Origin: Spirosoma oryzicola
Lineage (GTDB): Bacteria > Bacteroidota > Bacteroidia > Cytophagales > Spirosomataceae
Reading direction: 5' to 3'
NCBI RefSeq assembly: GCF_021233055.1
Contig: NZ_CP089538.1
Location: 1,779,501-1,843,500 of the forward strand
DNA: 64,000 bases
The translations under genes and the position numbers were made by a program. Positions 36,853 to 45,016 of this stretch are shown here, piece after piece. The first letter of the stretch is position 1. Each line of letters starts with the position of its first letter. Under the pieces are notes generated by a model. That model worked only from the letters and a program-made list of their open reading frames with translations, was not told the origin of the DNA and made no database searches.

Positions 36853-36866
36853 ACAATTATAATTGT
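36853..36866. promoter_or_regulatory. Palindromic operator candidate upstream of the MarR gene
   Basis: ACAATTATAATTGT is a perfect 14-bp palindrome 44 nt upstream of the MarR ATG. Its half-sites resemble those of OhrR-type MarR regulators (TACAATT/AATTGTA); autoregulation is an inference. Confidence 0.45.
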
Positions 36867-36897
36867 ATATAATGTTGCTACATTAAATGTTATCGAT

Positions 36898-36905
36898 TAT
36901 ATTTG
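36898..36905 (+). promoter_or_regulatory. Bacteroidota promoter very close to the MarR start codon
   Basis: TATATTTG matches TAnnTTTG, with a TTG 21 nt upstream (36874-36876). It ends 4 nt before the ATG at 36910, so the mRNA would start at or next to the start codon (leaderless). Confidence 0.6.
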
Positions 36906-36909
36906 CGCC

Positions 36910-37365
36910 ATGTCAATAGAAACCGACATTAAGCAAGCAACTCCATTCAGGACGCCTTACCACCGGGTGATGGTCAACCTGATTTATACCAGCAATTGGA
37001 TGGCTGATAGTCAGATGCGCTTGCTGAAACCATTTGGGTTAACCTTACAACAGTATAACGTCTTGCGGATCTTGCGCGGGCAGTCCCCCAACCCGGTTAA
37101 GGTAAGCGACATTACGGAGCGGATGCTCGACAAAATGTCCAATGCATCCCGGTTGGTTGACAAATTGGTCGCTAAAAAACTTGTGCTGCGGACCGAATGT
37201 CCCAGTGACCGCCGGGCCGTAGACGTTGTTGTTACCGACAAAGGACTGGCTCTGCTTACGCAGCTGGACGTTCATCAGGCCGAACTGGACGCTGACTACC
37301 AAAGCAAGCTTACCGAAGAAGAAGCGGTTTACTTGAGTCAGTTACTCGACAAACTAAGGGCTTAA
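36910..37365 (+). CDS. MarR-family transcriptional regulator
   Basis: A 151-aa winged-helix protein. The central region LLKPFGLTLQQYNVLRIL, followed by VSDITERMLDKMSNASRLVDKLV and the wing sequence RTECPSDRRAVDVVVTDKG, is the canonical MarR DNA-binding domain (about 37-115). N- and C-terminal helices should form the dimer interface. No Cys near the N-terminus as in OhrR, so peroxide sensing by that route is not indicated. It is followed after 53 nt by the YceI gene, a common pair in this phylum, so it probably controls YceI and itself. Confidence 0.93.
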   Translation: MSIETDIKQATPFRTPYHRVMVNLIYTSNWMADSQMRLLKPFGLTLQQYNVLRILRGQSPNPVKVSDITERMLDKMSNASRLVDKLVAKKLVLRTECPSDRRAVDVVVTDKGLALLTQLDVHQAELDADYQSKLTEEEAVYLSQLLDKLRA

Positions 37366-37418
37366 ACAGAATCACCTTTACTTACACATACAACCACAAA
37401 ACAAAAACAAATAAACAA

Positions 37419-38024
37419 ATGAAAACGCGTCAATTTTTAGCTGGTCTTGTTGCAGTTGCTGTAATGGCCGGTACCTCGGCTTTTGTTGGCCCAAAAAAGG
37501 TAGCTACATATAAAGTAGATACACAGAAAAGCGTATTGAACTGGAACGGTAAGAAAGTAACCGGCGAACACTCTGGAACGGTTAAATTATCAGATGGTTC
37601 TCTAGCTGTAGACGGTGGTAAACTGACGGGCGGAACCTTCTCGTTCGACATGAATAGCATCGTTTGTACGGACCTGACCGACGCTGGCTACAATGCGAAG
37701 TTCATTGGACACATGAAGTCGGAAGATTTCTTCAACACAGCGAAGTACCCAACGTCGACCTTTAAAATCACCAAAGTAACCCCAAAAGGTGGTGATGCGT
37801 ACGACATCACGGGTAACATGACCATCAAAGGAATCACGAACGCTGTAACGTTCCCTGCAACGGTTAAGGCTACTGCCAATGGCGTTGAAGCAAATGGTAA
37901 AGCAACGCTTGATCGTACCAAATACGACATTCGTTATGGTTCGAAATCGTTCTTCGAAAACATCGGTGACAAAGCAATCTACGACGATTTCACCATCGAA
38001 ATGAAAGTAGTAGCGAACAAATAA
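37419..38024 (+). CDS. YceI-family polyisoprenoid-binding protein
   Basis: A 201-aa periplasmic protein with a signal peptide (MKTRQFLAGLVAVAVMAG..., cut near SAFVG) and a YceI lipocalin-like barrel. Typical motifs are SVLNWNGKKVTGEHSGTV, LSDGSLAVDGGKLTGGTF, FNTAKYPTSTFKIT and the terminal DRTKYDIRYGS. Family members bind long polyisoprenoids or similar lipids in a hydrophobic pocket. It is downstream of a MarR regulator and followed by a terminator at 38050-38080. Confidence 0.95.
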   Translation: MKTRQFLAGLVAVAVMAGTSAFVGPKKVATYKVDTQKSVLNWNGKKVTGEHSGTVKLSDGSLAVDGGKLTGGTFSFDMNSIVCTDLTDAGYNAKFIGHMKSEDFFNTAKYPTSTFKITKVTPKGGDAYDITGNMTIKGITNAVTFPATVKATANGVEANGKATLDRTKYDIRYGSKSFFENIGDKAIYDDFTIEMKVVANK

Positions 38025-38049
38025 GTTCTGTTTGTACCTGATAGTGATT

Positions 38050-38080
38050 AAACCCGGCGTCTGGCGATGCCGGGTTTTTT
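38050..38080 (+). terminator. Rho-independent terminator after the YceI gene
   Basis: 9-bp arms AAACCCGGC (38050-38058) and its complement (38069-38077), 10-nt loop, followed by TTT. The MarR-YceI transcript ends here. Confidence 0.85.
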
Positions 38081-38105
38081 GTGCAGTTAAGTAAACCCGT
38101 GATGA

Positions 38106-38549
38106 TCAGACGTAAGCGGGGAAGTCATCCAAAAACTGCACTTCCGATGTGGCATGGTTGATGCCGCAACAGTAGTGAGTTATTCCGTTCGAAACAACCA
38201 GATAAGGGGCACGGTGAACGTGATTGTACCGGGCAATCTGATCAAACACCGACTGGGTAAGTTGGATGTGGGGCGCTTTGCACTCAACGATCAGGAAGGG
38301 CTGTCCCTGGCGATCAAATGCTACCACATCGGTGCGCTTCTGGGTCATGTTCAGGGTCAGGCCACCTTCGGCACGAATAAGCGCTTTCGGGTACGCATAA
38401 TGCGTGAGAAGCAGGTTGATAATGTGCTGTCTAACCCACTCTTCGGGTGATAGACGAACATACTTCCGGCGTAACAAATCGAAAATATAAGGTTTACCGT
38501 CGACTTGCTTAATTTTGCAATCAAACTCGGGTAGGTTCAGCGTAACCAT
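38106..38549 (-). CDS. Orphan HsdR-N-like PD-(D/E)XK nuclease-domain protein
   Basis: A 147-aa protein that resembles only the N-terminal domain of type I restriction endonuclease HsdR (HSDR_N_2). The catalytic core is visible: Asp in KRTDVVAF (about 88-95), then FLIVECKAP (about 103-111), giving the D-(E)xK triad, and a QIARY motif downstream. There is no helicase domain and no methylase or specificity subunit next to it. Such stand-alone proteins are common in Bacteroidota and may be a repair or defence-linked nuclease. It has its own promoter that makes a leaderless message likely. Confidence 0.85.
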   Translation of the reverse strand: MVTLNLPEFDCKIKQVDGKPYIFDLLRRKYVRLSPEEWVRQHIINLLLTHYAYPKALIRAEGGLTLNMTQKRTDVVAFDRQGQPFLIVECKAPHIQLTQSVFDQIARYNHVHRAPYLVVSNGITHYCCGINHATSEVQFLDDFPAYV

Positions 38550-38553
38550 ACCC

Positions 38554-38561
38554 CAAAGATA
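38554..38561 (-). promoter_or_regulatory. Bacteroidota -7 element 4 nt from the HsdR-N start
   Basis: Minus-strand TATCTTTG ends at 38554 and the ATG begins at 38549; four nt (GGGT) separate them. Either the message is leaderless or the start is further downstream. No convincing -33 element. Confidence 0.5.
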
Positions 38562-38628
38562 GTGAGCAAATAGGTGAATTTTCGTGTCATTCGTTATTTG
38601 CTTATTCGGTATCTCCTTATTGAAAACT

Positions 38629-39399
38629 ATGAAGACAAAAGAAGAAATCGTCCAGAACTGGTTACCGCGTTACACCGGCACGCCAATTGAGCAATTCGGA
38701 GAGTATATCCTGCTAACCAACTTTATTAATTATGTTGACCTGTTCGCCAAAAAGTTCGATGTAGAAATAAGTGGTATCGGACGGGCTATGCAAACGGCTA
38801 CGGCCAACAACATTACGATTATCAACTTTGGCATGGGTAGCCCCATGGCCGCAACCGTCATGGATTTATTGTCAGCCGTTAATCCGAAAGCTGTGTTGTT
38901 TTTGGGAAAGTGTGGCGGACTCAAAAAGACCCAGATCGGTGATTTGATCTTACCGATCGCGGCCATTCGGGGTGATGGAACCAGTAATGATTACATGCGC
39001 CCCGAAATACCAGCCCTGCCGTCTTTCCGGTTGCAGCGAGCGGTTTCGTCAACGATCAAACGGTACGAACTCGATTACTGGACCGGTACCGTTTACACCA
39101 CTAACCGGCGTATCTGGGAGCACGACGAAGCGTTCAAAGATTACCTGCGGGAGATTCGCACGATGGCGATTGACATGGAAACGGCTACCATTTTCACCGT
39201 TGGCTTCGCCAACTCCATTCCGCACGGAGCCCTATTGCTGGTGTCGGATAACCCACTCGTGCCGGAAGGCGTTAAAACCGAAGAAAGCGATAAACGCGTG
39301 ACGGGGCAGTTTGTCAACAAACACCTCGACATTGGCATTGACGCACTGCTTGAACTCGAATCATCCGGCGATTCGGTGAAGCACCTCCGGTTCGAATAA
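38629..39399 (+). CDS. amn: AMP nucleosidase (short Bacteroidota form)
   Basis: A 256-aa enzyme of the phosphorylase/nucleosidase fold that splits AMP to adenine and ribose 5-phosphate. The nucleoside phosphorylase signature is visible: NFGMGSPMAATVMDLL (about 62-77), LFLGKCGGL (about 88-96), and MAIDMETATIF with the catalytic Asp region (about 181-191). It lacks the N-terminal regulatory domain of the about 480-residue proteobacterial enzyme. I placed the start at 38629 (MKTKEEIVQN); the longer frame to 38584 adds an unrelated hydrophobic leader. Divergent to the HsdR-N gene. Confidence 0.9.
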   Translation: MKTKEEIVQNWLPRYTGTPIEQFGEYILLTNFINYVDLFAKKFDVEISGIGRAMQTATANNITIINFGMGSPMAATVMDLLSAVNPKAVLFLGKCGGLKKTQIGDLILPIAAIRGDGTSNDYMRPEIPALPSFRLQRAVSSTIKRYELDYWTGTVYTTNRRIWEHDEAFKDYLREIRTMAIDMETATIFTVGFANSIPHGALLLVSDNPLVPEGVKTEESDKRVTGQFVNKHLDIGIDALLELESSGDSVKHLRFE

Positions 39400-39405
39400 G
39401 AATAA

Positions 39406-39448
39406 AGCGCTCACTAGATAAGCAACAGTCGCTTATCTAGTGAGCGCT
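39406..39448. terminator. Bidirectional terminator
   Basis: Perfect 18-bp arms (39406-39423, 39431-39448) with a 7-nt loop, between the convergent AMP nucleosidase and TPR genes. Confidence 0.85.
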
Positions 39449-39457
39449 GGCTTTTAA

Positions 39458-40795
39458 TTAGTTGCAAATGTCGCTAATGACTTTATAAGCAGGGCTATAA
39501 CCCATTTCGCCAGCTTTGGAAAGGTCAAGGCAGCCGCTGTTTTCGTCGCCCAGGCTGTACTTGATGAGCCCTCGTACATAGAACGCTTCACCGTAGCGAG
39601 GGTTTAACTTGATGGCGTCGTTACAGTCGGTGATCGCTCCCCGCTGGTCACCCTGGGCCGATTTGATCAGACCCCGTGAAAAATACGCTTCGGCATAAGT
39701 AGGGTTCAATTCAATCGATTTGCTCAGATCAGCAATAGCACCTTTCTGGTCACCTTGTTTGTTTTTGCTAACCCCCCGACTAAAATACGCTTCGGAACGC
39801 TCCGGCGAAAGTTCGTTGATGCGATCCCGATCCTGTACCCGATTCCGGAGATTATCCAGAATAGGCCGGGTTACACGCGTGTTGTACACCACTTTCGTAT
39901 CGGAGTTGGTATTGTTCATGTCAATCGATTGGGTGAAATCCAAAAGCGCCCCTTTCTGATCGCCGAGTTTACTACGGCAGAAACCCCGGCCATAGTACGC
40001 TTTATAATTGTCTTTCTTAAGCGCAATCGAGCGGTCGTAGTCGGTCAGTGCGCCTTTATACTCTTCGAGCTTGCCTTTCGCAAAACCCCGGTAGAAAAAC
40101 GATTCAGCGTCTTCAGGACTTAGTTCAATTGCTTTGTTAAGATCGGCAATGGCTCCGGTAAAGTCATTAAGCTCCACTTTCGACACACCCCGTCCGGCAT
40201 AAGCCTGGGAGCGTTTGGGAGTCATGTCAATAACCTTCGTGAAGTCGGCAAGGCTACTCGAAAAATCATTGAGTTTTTGCTTGGTGATGCCCCGGGCGTA
40301 GTACACCTGAACATTGGCCGGATCGAGTTCCAGCGTTTTCGTAAAATCGGCTAGTGCGCCCCGGTACTGGTCAATCCGGCTTCGGCTGACGCCCCGGTTG
40401 TAGTAAGCCTGTGGGTCGTCGGGGTTCAGTTCGATGGCGCGGCTGAAGTCAAGTAGCGCAGCCCGGTGGTCTTCCTGTTTGCTTTTGCTAACGCCCCGGC
40501 TTAGGTAGGCCATCGCATCTTTACCGTTTAGTTCGATAGCCCGGTCGTAGTCCAGAATGGCCCCCCGGTGATCTTTGAGATTGGCTTTGGCCAGTCCCCG
40601 ATTGTAGTAGCTGGGTGCATTTTCGGGGTTCATCGTGATGGCCATGCTAAAGGCTTGGAGAGCACCGGTGAAGTCGCCCGATTTACTTTTCCCGATTCCG
40701 TTCTCGAAAAAATCGACGGCAGTTTGCTGGGCGGATGCGGTAAGCGTAAAACCAGCAAGCAATAAGGTTCCTAGCGGCAGAAGAAGTCGCTTCAT
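39458..40795 (-). CDS. TPR-repeat protein, exported
   Basis: A 445-aa protein with a signal peptide (MKRLLLPLGTLLLAGFTLTASAQ at 40795) and about eleven 34-residue TPR motifs covering nearly the whole chain. Most read G-A-L-x-D-(Y/F)-(D/S/T)-x-A/S-I-E-L-x-P-x-x-x-x-x-Y-Y-x-R-G. A spacer between repeats near residue 300 (DTKVVYNTRVTRPILDN) breaks the register. The last repeat ends with a two-Cys motif (SGCLDLSKAGEM ... ISDICN). TPR proteins are protein-protein scaffolds; the partner is not known. An in-frame ATG at 40810 would add five residues upstream. Repeats are alike at DNA level too. Confidence 0.9.
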   Translation of the reverse strand: MKRLLLPLGTLLLAGFTLTASAQQTAVDFFENGIGKSKSGDFTGALQAFSMAITMNPENAPSYYNRGLAKANLKDHRGAILDYDRAIELNGKDAMAYLSRGVSKSKQEDHRAALLDFSRAIELNPDDPQAYYNRGVSRSRIDQYRGALADFTKTLELDPANVQVYYARGITKQKLNDFSSSLADFTKVIDMTPKRSQAYAGRGVSKVELNDFTGAIADLNKAIELSPEDAESFFYRGFAKGKLEEYKGALTDYDRSIALKKDNYKAYYGRGFCRSKLGDQKGALLDFTQSIDMNNTNSDTKVVYNTRVTRPILDNLRNRVQDRDRINELSPERSEAYFSRGVSKNKQGDQKGAIADLSKSIELNPTYAEAYFSRGLIKSAQGDQRGAITDCNDAIKLNPRYGEAFYVRGLIKYSLGDENSGCLDLSKAGEMGYSPAYKVISDICN

Positions 40796-41135
40796 AAAAA
40801 ATAAGTACAAGATAAAATGTGGTGAGTATACTTACATGTATCTGGTCATAAATTTAAGTGATGTTACTAGATAGGACAAGAAAAATTAGCGTTAAATTAT
40901 TGTTAGTCAAGACTATAGGATTGGTGGGATAGTGGCCTGCTTACGGAATAAACTGCCAAAATAGAGGCTGTATGTCTATAAGGACTAATTTTTTATGACA
41001 ATATGTCATTTGCATTTTAGGGTTTTAATCAATATTGTGTCATTTTGTCTGCTATATTTTGCTATTTCGGATTGGTACATTGTTTGTCTATATCCGTATG
41101 TATTCGATAGAAGACAACTCAAACAACAGAAAAAC
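40796..41135. other. Intergenic region, about 340 bp
   Basis: AT-rich divergent region between the TPR and Hsp20 genes. It has one notable inverted repeat, ATGACA-ATA-TGTCAT (40995-41009), 127 nt before the hsp20 start. No CIRCE element and no further frame looks coding; the frame that could extend hsp20 upstream to 40995 is hydrophobic and not like the family. Confidence 0.55.
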
Positions 41136-41558
41136 ATGGCAACTTTAGTTCGATATAACCGCATCCCAACTTTCTTTAACCCTTTCTACGGTCGTCCAGT
41201 CATCAACCGGTACCAAAATGTAAATCCGAATGTTCCTGCTGTGAACGTGAAGGAAGTTGAAGCTGGCTATCAGCTTGAATTAGCTGCTCCAGGTTTGAAA
41301 AAAGAAGATCTGAAAATCAACGTAGAAAATAATACGCTGACAATCGCTTACAAACCCGAGGAAAAAGCAGAAGAAACAACCCAGAAATTCACCCGGCACG
41401 AGTTTGGTTTCAGTGCCTTCGAGCGGAGCTTCCGTCTGCCTAAAACGGTGAACGCCGACGCCATCGCAGCTACCTACTCGAATGGTATCCTGACGGTTGA
41501 ATTACCCAAAGTTGAAGTGAAAGAAGAAAAGCTTGTGAAAGAAATTAGCATTGCTTAA
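41136..41558 (+). CDS. Hsp20 / alpha-crystallin-family small heat-shock protein
   Basis: A 140-aa small heat-shock chaperone. It starts MATLVRYNRIPTFFNPFYG; the alpha-crystallin domain (about 35-130) includes YQLELAAPGLKKEDLKINVENN and the C-terminal signature NGILTVELPK. A C-terminal tail KEISIA supplies an IxI-like anchor (ISI). I chose 41136 over the ORF's upstream limit because residues before it do not fit the family. It is monocistronic and ends in a clear terminator. Stress control is likely but no known heat-shock box is present. Confidence 0.93.
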   Translation: MATLVRYNRIPTFFNPFYGRPVINRYQNVNPNVPAVNVKEVEAGYQLELAAPGLKKEDLKINVENNTLTIAYKPEEKAEETTQKFTRHEFGFSAFERSFRLPKTVNADAIAATYSNGILTVELPKVEVKEEKLVKEISIA

Positions 41559-41581
41559 TTGAGTAGGCAAATACAGAAGAG

Positions 41582-41624
41582 AACTGGGGAGTTGGTAGCT
41601 GATTGGGCGACCGGCTCCCCAGTT
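41582..41624 (+). terminator. Terminator after hsp20
   Basis: 10-bp arms (41582-41591, 41615-41624) with a 23-nt loop, then a TTTTTTA run. It also sits at the end of the convergent trpF-like gene. Confidence 0.8.
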
Positions 41625-41627
41625 TTT

Positions 41628-42293
41628 TTATCCGATCAGGAGCCGTACGAAGGCTTCCAGTTTGTAGGCGTCCAACTGGCCATTTGTCCGAACGCCACTG
41701 CAAATATCAAGACCAAACGGCTGTACCGTTTCAACCGCTTTTCGGACGTTGTCGATGCTCAGTCCGCCCGCCAGAAAAACCGGCACGGGCGACTGTTCAA
41801 CGATTCGACGGCTCACCGCCCAGTTATGCACTCGTCCGGTACCGCCCAGTTCCTTGACAGCCAGATTGGGATTGCCAGAGTCGAGCAGCAAGGCGTCGGC
41901 TCCGTGCTGAATGGCCAGTAAGGCTTCGTCAATGTTTTTCTCATCAATGACGTGAATGACCTGCACCAGTTTGATCGCGGGCAAGGTCGCACGCAACTGA
42001 GCGTAGGTTTCGGGTGGTACGGCGTCAACCAACTGGATGGTATTGGCTCCTACACGCTGTTGATGGGCAATAATGTCTGCCGTGTTTGTTTCGCTGGTGA
42101 GCATAAATGTGGCTACGGGCGGGGGCGTTGCCTGAACAATCTGGGCGGCTAACGTATCCGCTACGACACCGGGACCGCTGGGCATTCGACCAACCAGACC
42201 CAACGCGTCGGCACCGAGCCGGACGGCTAATCGGGCTTCGTCGAGGCTACTGATGCAACAGATTTTAATCCGTGTTCTGAACGGAGATTCCAT
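41628..42293 (-). CDS. Phosphoribosylanthranilate isomerase-like protein (TrpF family, divergent)
   Basis: A 221-aa TIM barrel related to TrpF. Retained features: RIKICCISSLDEARLA, where the first Cys (about 12) sits where the catalytic Cys of TrpF's KICGxT lies; DALLLDSG (Asp about 137) where the catalytic Asp lies; and the phosphate-loop strands FLAGGLSIDNV (about 170-180) and GLDICSGVRTNG. Differences: KICCISS instead of KICGIT, and the usual F-x-x-x-S-P-R segment after strand 2 is replaced by GRMPSGPG. No other tryptophan gene is near. It may be a true TrpF under relaxed constraint or act on a related substrate. Moderate confidence in the family, low in the activity. Confidence 0.7.
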   Translation of the reverse strand: MESPFRTRIKICCISSLDEARLAVRLGADALGLVGRMPSGPGVVADTLAAQIVQATPPPVATFMLTSETNTADIIAHQQRVGANTIQLVDAVPPETYAQLRATLPAIKLVQVIHVIDEKNIDEALLAIQHGADALLLDSGNPNLAVKELGGTGRVHNWAVSRRIVEQSPVPVFLAGGLSIDNVRKAVETVQPFGLDICSGVRTNGQLDAYKLEAFVRLLIG

Positions 42294-42380
42294 GAGGTAC
42301 TGCGTTTTATGAATTTGATGGTGAAGGGAGGGACAAAAATCGGATTTAATCGGTTAATCAGGTAATCAGCATCCCAAAAC

Positions 42381-43634
42381 ATGGTTTCCGACAGTACCCG
42401 ACCAGATACCTACGCATCCCTCCGTATTCCTGATTTTCGCTATTTTGTCATGAATAGCTTTCTGATGACGGTTACGTTGCTCATTCAGGAAGTTATTTTA
42501 GGCTACGAACTGTACAAGACAACGCACGATCCACTGGCCTTGGGTCTGGTGGGTTTGGCCGAAGCTATTCCATTTATTGCCCTGTCGCTTTTTGGAGGGC
42601 ATCTGGCGGACCGTTACGATAAGAAACGTATTTTGCAGTGGAGTTCGCTCGTAATCGTGTTAGGCTCCGTAATCCTGTACCTTGTCTTTCGACCGTCTGT
42701 AGTTGCCGGATTATCGCAAACCGCACGATTGGCGACTATCTATGGTGTATTGATGCTGATCGGTACGGCCAAGGGATTTTACTCACCGGCTAGTTCGTCG
42801 CTGAAACCGTTTTTGGTACCCCGCGAATTATACGCCAACTCGGCAACCTGGAGTAGTTCGGCCTGGCAGGCTGGCGCAATCGTAGGGCCGGGTCTGGCTG
42901 GTTTTATATACAGTTGGGTTGGCTTCGACAACACGCTGATCGTTGTCATCGGTCTTTTCGCTGTTTGCCTGTTTTTGATTAGCCTGATCGAGTCGAAGCC
43001 TGTACCCGTTACCAATGCACCCACGCAGGGATTTCGCGAGAGCCTGGGTGAAGGATTCCGGTTTGTGTTTAAAACGCCGATCGTGCTTTACGCCATTTCG
43101 CTTGATTTGTTTTCGGTGCTTTTCGGCGGAGTGGTGGCTATTCTACCCGTTTTTGCCGAAGATATTCTGAAAGTGGGTGCTGAAGGCTTAGGGTTTCTGC
43201 GGGCGGCTCCCTCCATTGGTGCGCTGACGACAATGGCTTTCATGACAAAATATCCGCCAACCCACAACGCATGGCGAAACATGTTATTTGCCGTTGCTGG
43301 CTTTGGGATTACAACGATCGTCTTTTCGTTATCGACGAATTTTTACCTGTCACTAATTATGCTGGCGCTGACGGGCGCGTTTGACAGTGTGAGTGTGATT
43401 ATTCGCCAAACAATTCTACAAATCTTCCCCCCCGATCACATGCGTGGTCGTGTGGCGGCTGTTAACGGTATCTTCGTTAGTTCATCCAATGAGATAGGCG
43501 CTTTCGAATCGGGCTTGTTGGCTCGATTGCTGGGTACTGTACCGTCTGTAGCGTTGGGAGGGGTTGTTACACTCTTTGTGGTCGTGTACGTATACGCTAA
43601 ATCGAAAGAGCTGTTCGCTGTACGATTGAGTTAA
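42381..43634 (+). CDS. MFS transporter, EntS-like exporter type
   Basis: A 417-aa membrane protein with about twelve hydrophobic helices. The motif-A loop reads GGHLADRYDKKRI (about 73-85), and the middle and end have the MFS_3 pattern seen in siderophore and drug exporters, such as FPPDHMRGRVAAVNGIFV. It is likely a proton-driven exporter of a small hydrophobic or siderophore-like molecule. It is divergent from the trpF-like gene and followed by a terminator, with no linked biosynthetic genes. Confidence 0.9.
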   Translation: MVSDSTRPDTYASLRIPDFRYFVMNSFLMTVTLLIQEVILGYELYKTTHDPLALGLVGLAEAIPFIALSLFGGHLADRYDKKRILQWSSLVIVLGSVILYLVFRPSVVAGLSQTARLATIYGVLMLIGTAKGFYSPASSSLKPFLVPRELYANSATWSSSAWQAGAIVGPGLAGFIYSWVGFDNTLIVVIGLFAVCLFLISLIESKPVPVTNAPTQGFRESLGEGFRFVFKTPIVLYAISLDLFSVLFGGVVAILPVFAEDILKVGAEGLGFLRAAPSIGALTTMAFMTKYPPTHNAWRNMLFAVAGFGITTIVFSLSTNFYLSLIMLALTGAFDSVSVIIRQTILQIFPPDHMRGRVAAVNGIFVSSSNEIGAFESGLLARLLGTVPSVALGGVVTLFVVVYVYAKSKELFAVRLS

Positions 43635-43667
43635 AAACAGCAGCTGAGAAGCCGGTTGAACACGGAA

Positions 43668-43712
43668 GCACTCGCCTGATTACTGGTCGTTGACGGGTAA
43701 TCGGGCGAGTGC
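43668..43712. terminator. Bidirectional terminator
   Basis: 16-nt arms (43668-43683, 43697-43712) with one mismatch and a 13-nt loop, between the convergent MFS and 69-aa genes. Confidence 0.8.
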
Positions 43713-43732
43713 GTTTGCTTTGTACAAGAGCG

Positions 43733-43942
43733 TTAGCGGGGGGCTGCGTACTTATTACTGTCACCAATCAACGCGTTCATGTCAATCTGCTCGTTGAGAA
43801 GGACGCGCGTGTTAAAAATTTCCCAGAATAGTTCGTCGGGCAACTGATAGTCACGTTGCAGTTGAACCATATCGCGGATGCTTTCTTTCAATTGTCCAAC
43901 AAGAGGTTGCACCTGAGAAGCGCGGGGTTGGTAATTTTCCAT
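43733..43942 (-). CDS. Small hypothetical protein, 69 aa
   Basis: A 69-residue hydrophilic protein, mostly helical: VQPLVGQLKESIRDMVQL and LPDELFWEIFNTRVLLNEQ look like two amphipathic helices. No signal or metal motif. I do not recognise it. The ATG is preceded by an A/T-rich stretch, and composition matches neighbouring genes, so it is probably a real small gene. Convergent with the MFS gene. Confidence 0.65.
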   Translation of the reverse strand: MENYQPRASQVQPLVGQLKESIRDMVQLQRDYQLPDELFWEIFNTRVLLNEQIDMNALIGDSNKYAAPR

Positions 43943-44137
43943 TGCCTTTGTTTTTAGCGTGCGAGATTCTAAACAGCCTCGGTTTTATATTGTTTTACAA
44001 AAGGAAAAGGGTAGCTAACAGACAGTTAGAATAATTATATTGTTTCTACTTGGTACAAGTCATAAACGAGCTTTGACCCCGCTATCTTACAACTAAATTT
44101 TTTTACAACGATAAATCCCCTGATTATCAACGCGCAT

Positions 44138-45004
44138 ATGAAAAGAATTCTGCTTTTTTCACTAGCCCTGCACGTCGGAGCGCTTCTTCTGGCCCTAACG
44201 CCTGCCGCTCGTCCTAAACCCGTTAAGCTGGTTAAGGTATGGGAAACAGATACGACGTTACGAACACCTGAATCGGTTCTGTACGATGGTAAAAGCACCC
44301 TCTACGTCGCTAATATTGACGGAAAGTCGGATTCACTTGACGGAAGCGGGTTTATTTCAAAAGTGTCACTGGATGGTAAGATAGAAAATCTGCACTGGAC
44401 CTCTGGACTGAATGCGCCTAAGGGCATGGGATTGTATAAAAATCGGTTGTATGTGACGGACGTATACCGGCTGGTGGCTATCAATACTGAGAATGGTCAG
44501 GCGGAAAAAACCTGGGATGCCGTTGGCAAAGGAGCCTTTCTGAACGACGTAACGGTTGATAAAGATGGAACCGTTTACGTATCGGATAGCCGCGCTGATA
44601 AGCTGTATCGGTTGAAAGGTGACAAGTGGGAAGTGTTTATGGAAGGCGAACAACTCAACAAACCCAATGGGGTACTGGCAGTTGGGAAAGACCGGCTTAT
44701 GGTGGGCAGTACCAAAATTGGCGCACTACGAACGCTGGATCTAAATACGAAAACCATGAAGACTGTCGCCGATGGCATGGTGAATACCGATGGAATTGTG
44801 CCAGAAGGAAAAGGCAACTTTATCGTGTCCGATTGGAGCGGCCAAGTCTTTCACGTGAGCGCCGATGGTACCAAGCAACAGCTTCTGGATACACGTTCCG
44901 ATAAAGTCAATGCGGCTGATATCGAGTATATTCCTAAAGAGAAGCTGTTGATTGTTCCCACTTTTTTTAAGAACAAACTCGTCGCTTACCGGCTTGAAAA
45001 GTAG
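44138..45004 (+). CDS. Secreted SMP-30-like (gluconolactonase/strictosidine-synthase-like) protein
   Basis: A 288-aa six-bladed propeller with a signal peptide (FSLALHVGALLLALTPAA). Blade motifs include LRTPESVLYDGKSTLYVANI with a Glu at the metal-ligand position (about 47), GLNAPKGMGLYKNRLYVTDV and FLNDVTVDKDGTVYVSDS with Asn/Asp candidates (about 133 and 135), then KPNGVLAV. It may be a lactonase or just a propeller binding protein. The exported form contrasts with the cytoplasmic gene at 20268. It is monocistronic and followed by the repeat at 45017-45118. Confidence 0.87.
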   Translation: MKRILLFSLALHVGALLLALTPAARPKPVKLVKVWETDTTLRTPESVLYDGKSTLYVANIDGKSDSLDGSGFISKVSLDGKIENLHWTSGLNAPKGMGLYKNRLYVTDVYRLVAINTENGQAEKTWDAVGKGAFLNDVTVDKDGTVYVSDSRADKLYRLKGDKWEVFMEGEQLNKPNGVLAVGKDRLMVGSTKIGALRTLDLNTKTMKTVADGMVNTDGIVPEGKGNFIVSDWSGQVFHVSADGTKQQLLDTRSDKVNAADIEYIPKEKLLIVPTFFKNKLVAYRLEK

Positions 45005-45016
45005 ATAGCCATAATT

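Noticed and set aside
39458..40795. Repeats suggestive of a CRISPR array
   Set aside because: The periodic DNA is the coding sequence of TPR motifs (about 102 bp period), with no spacers.
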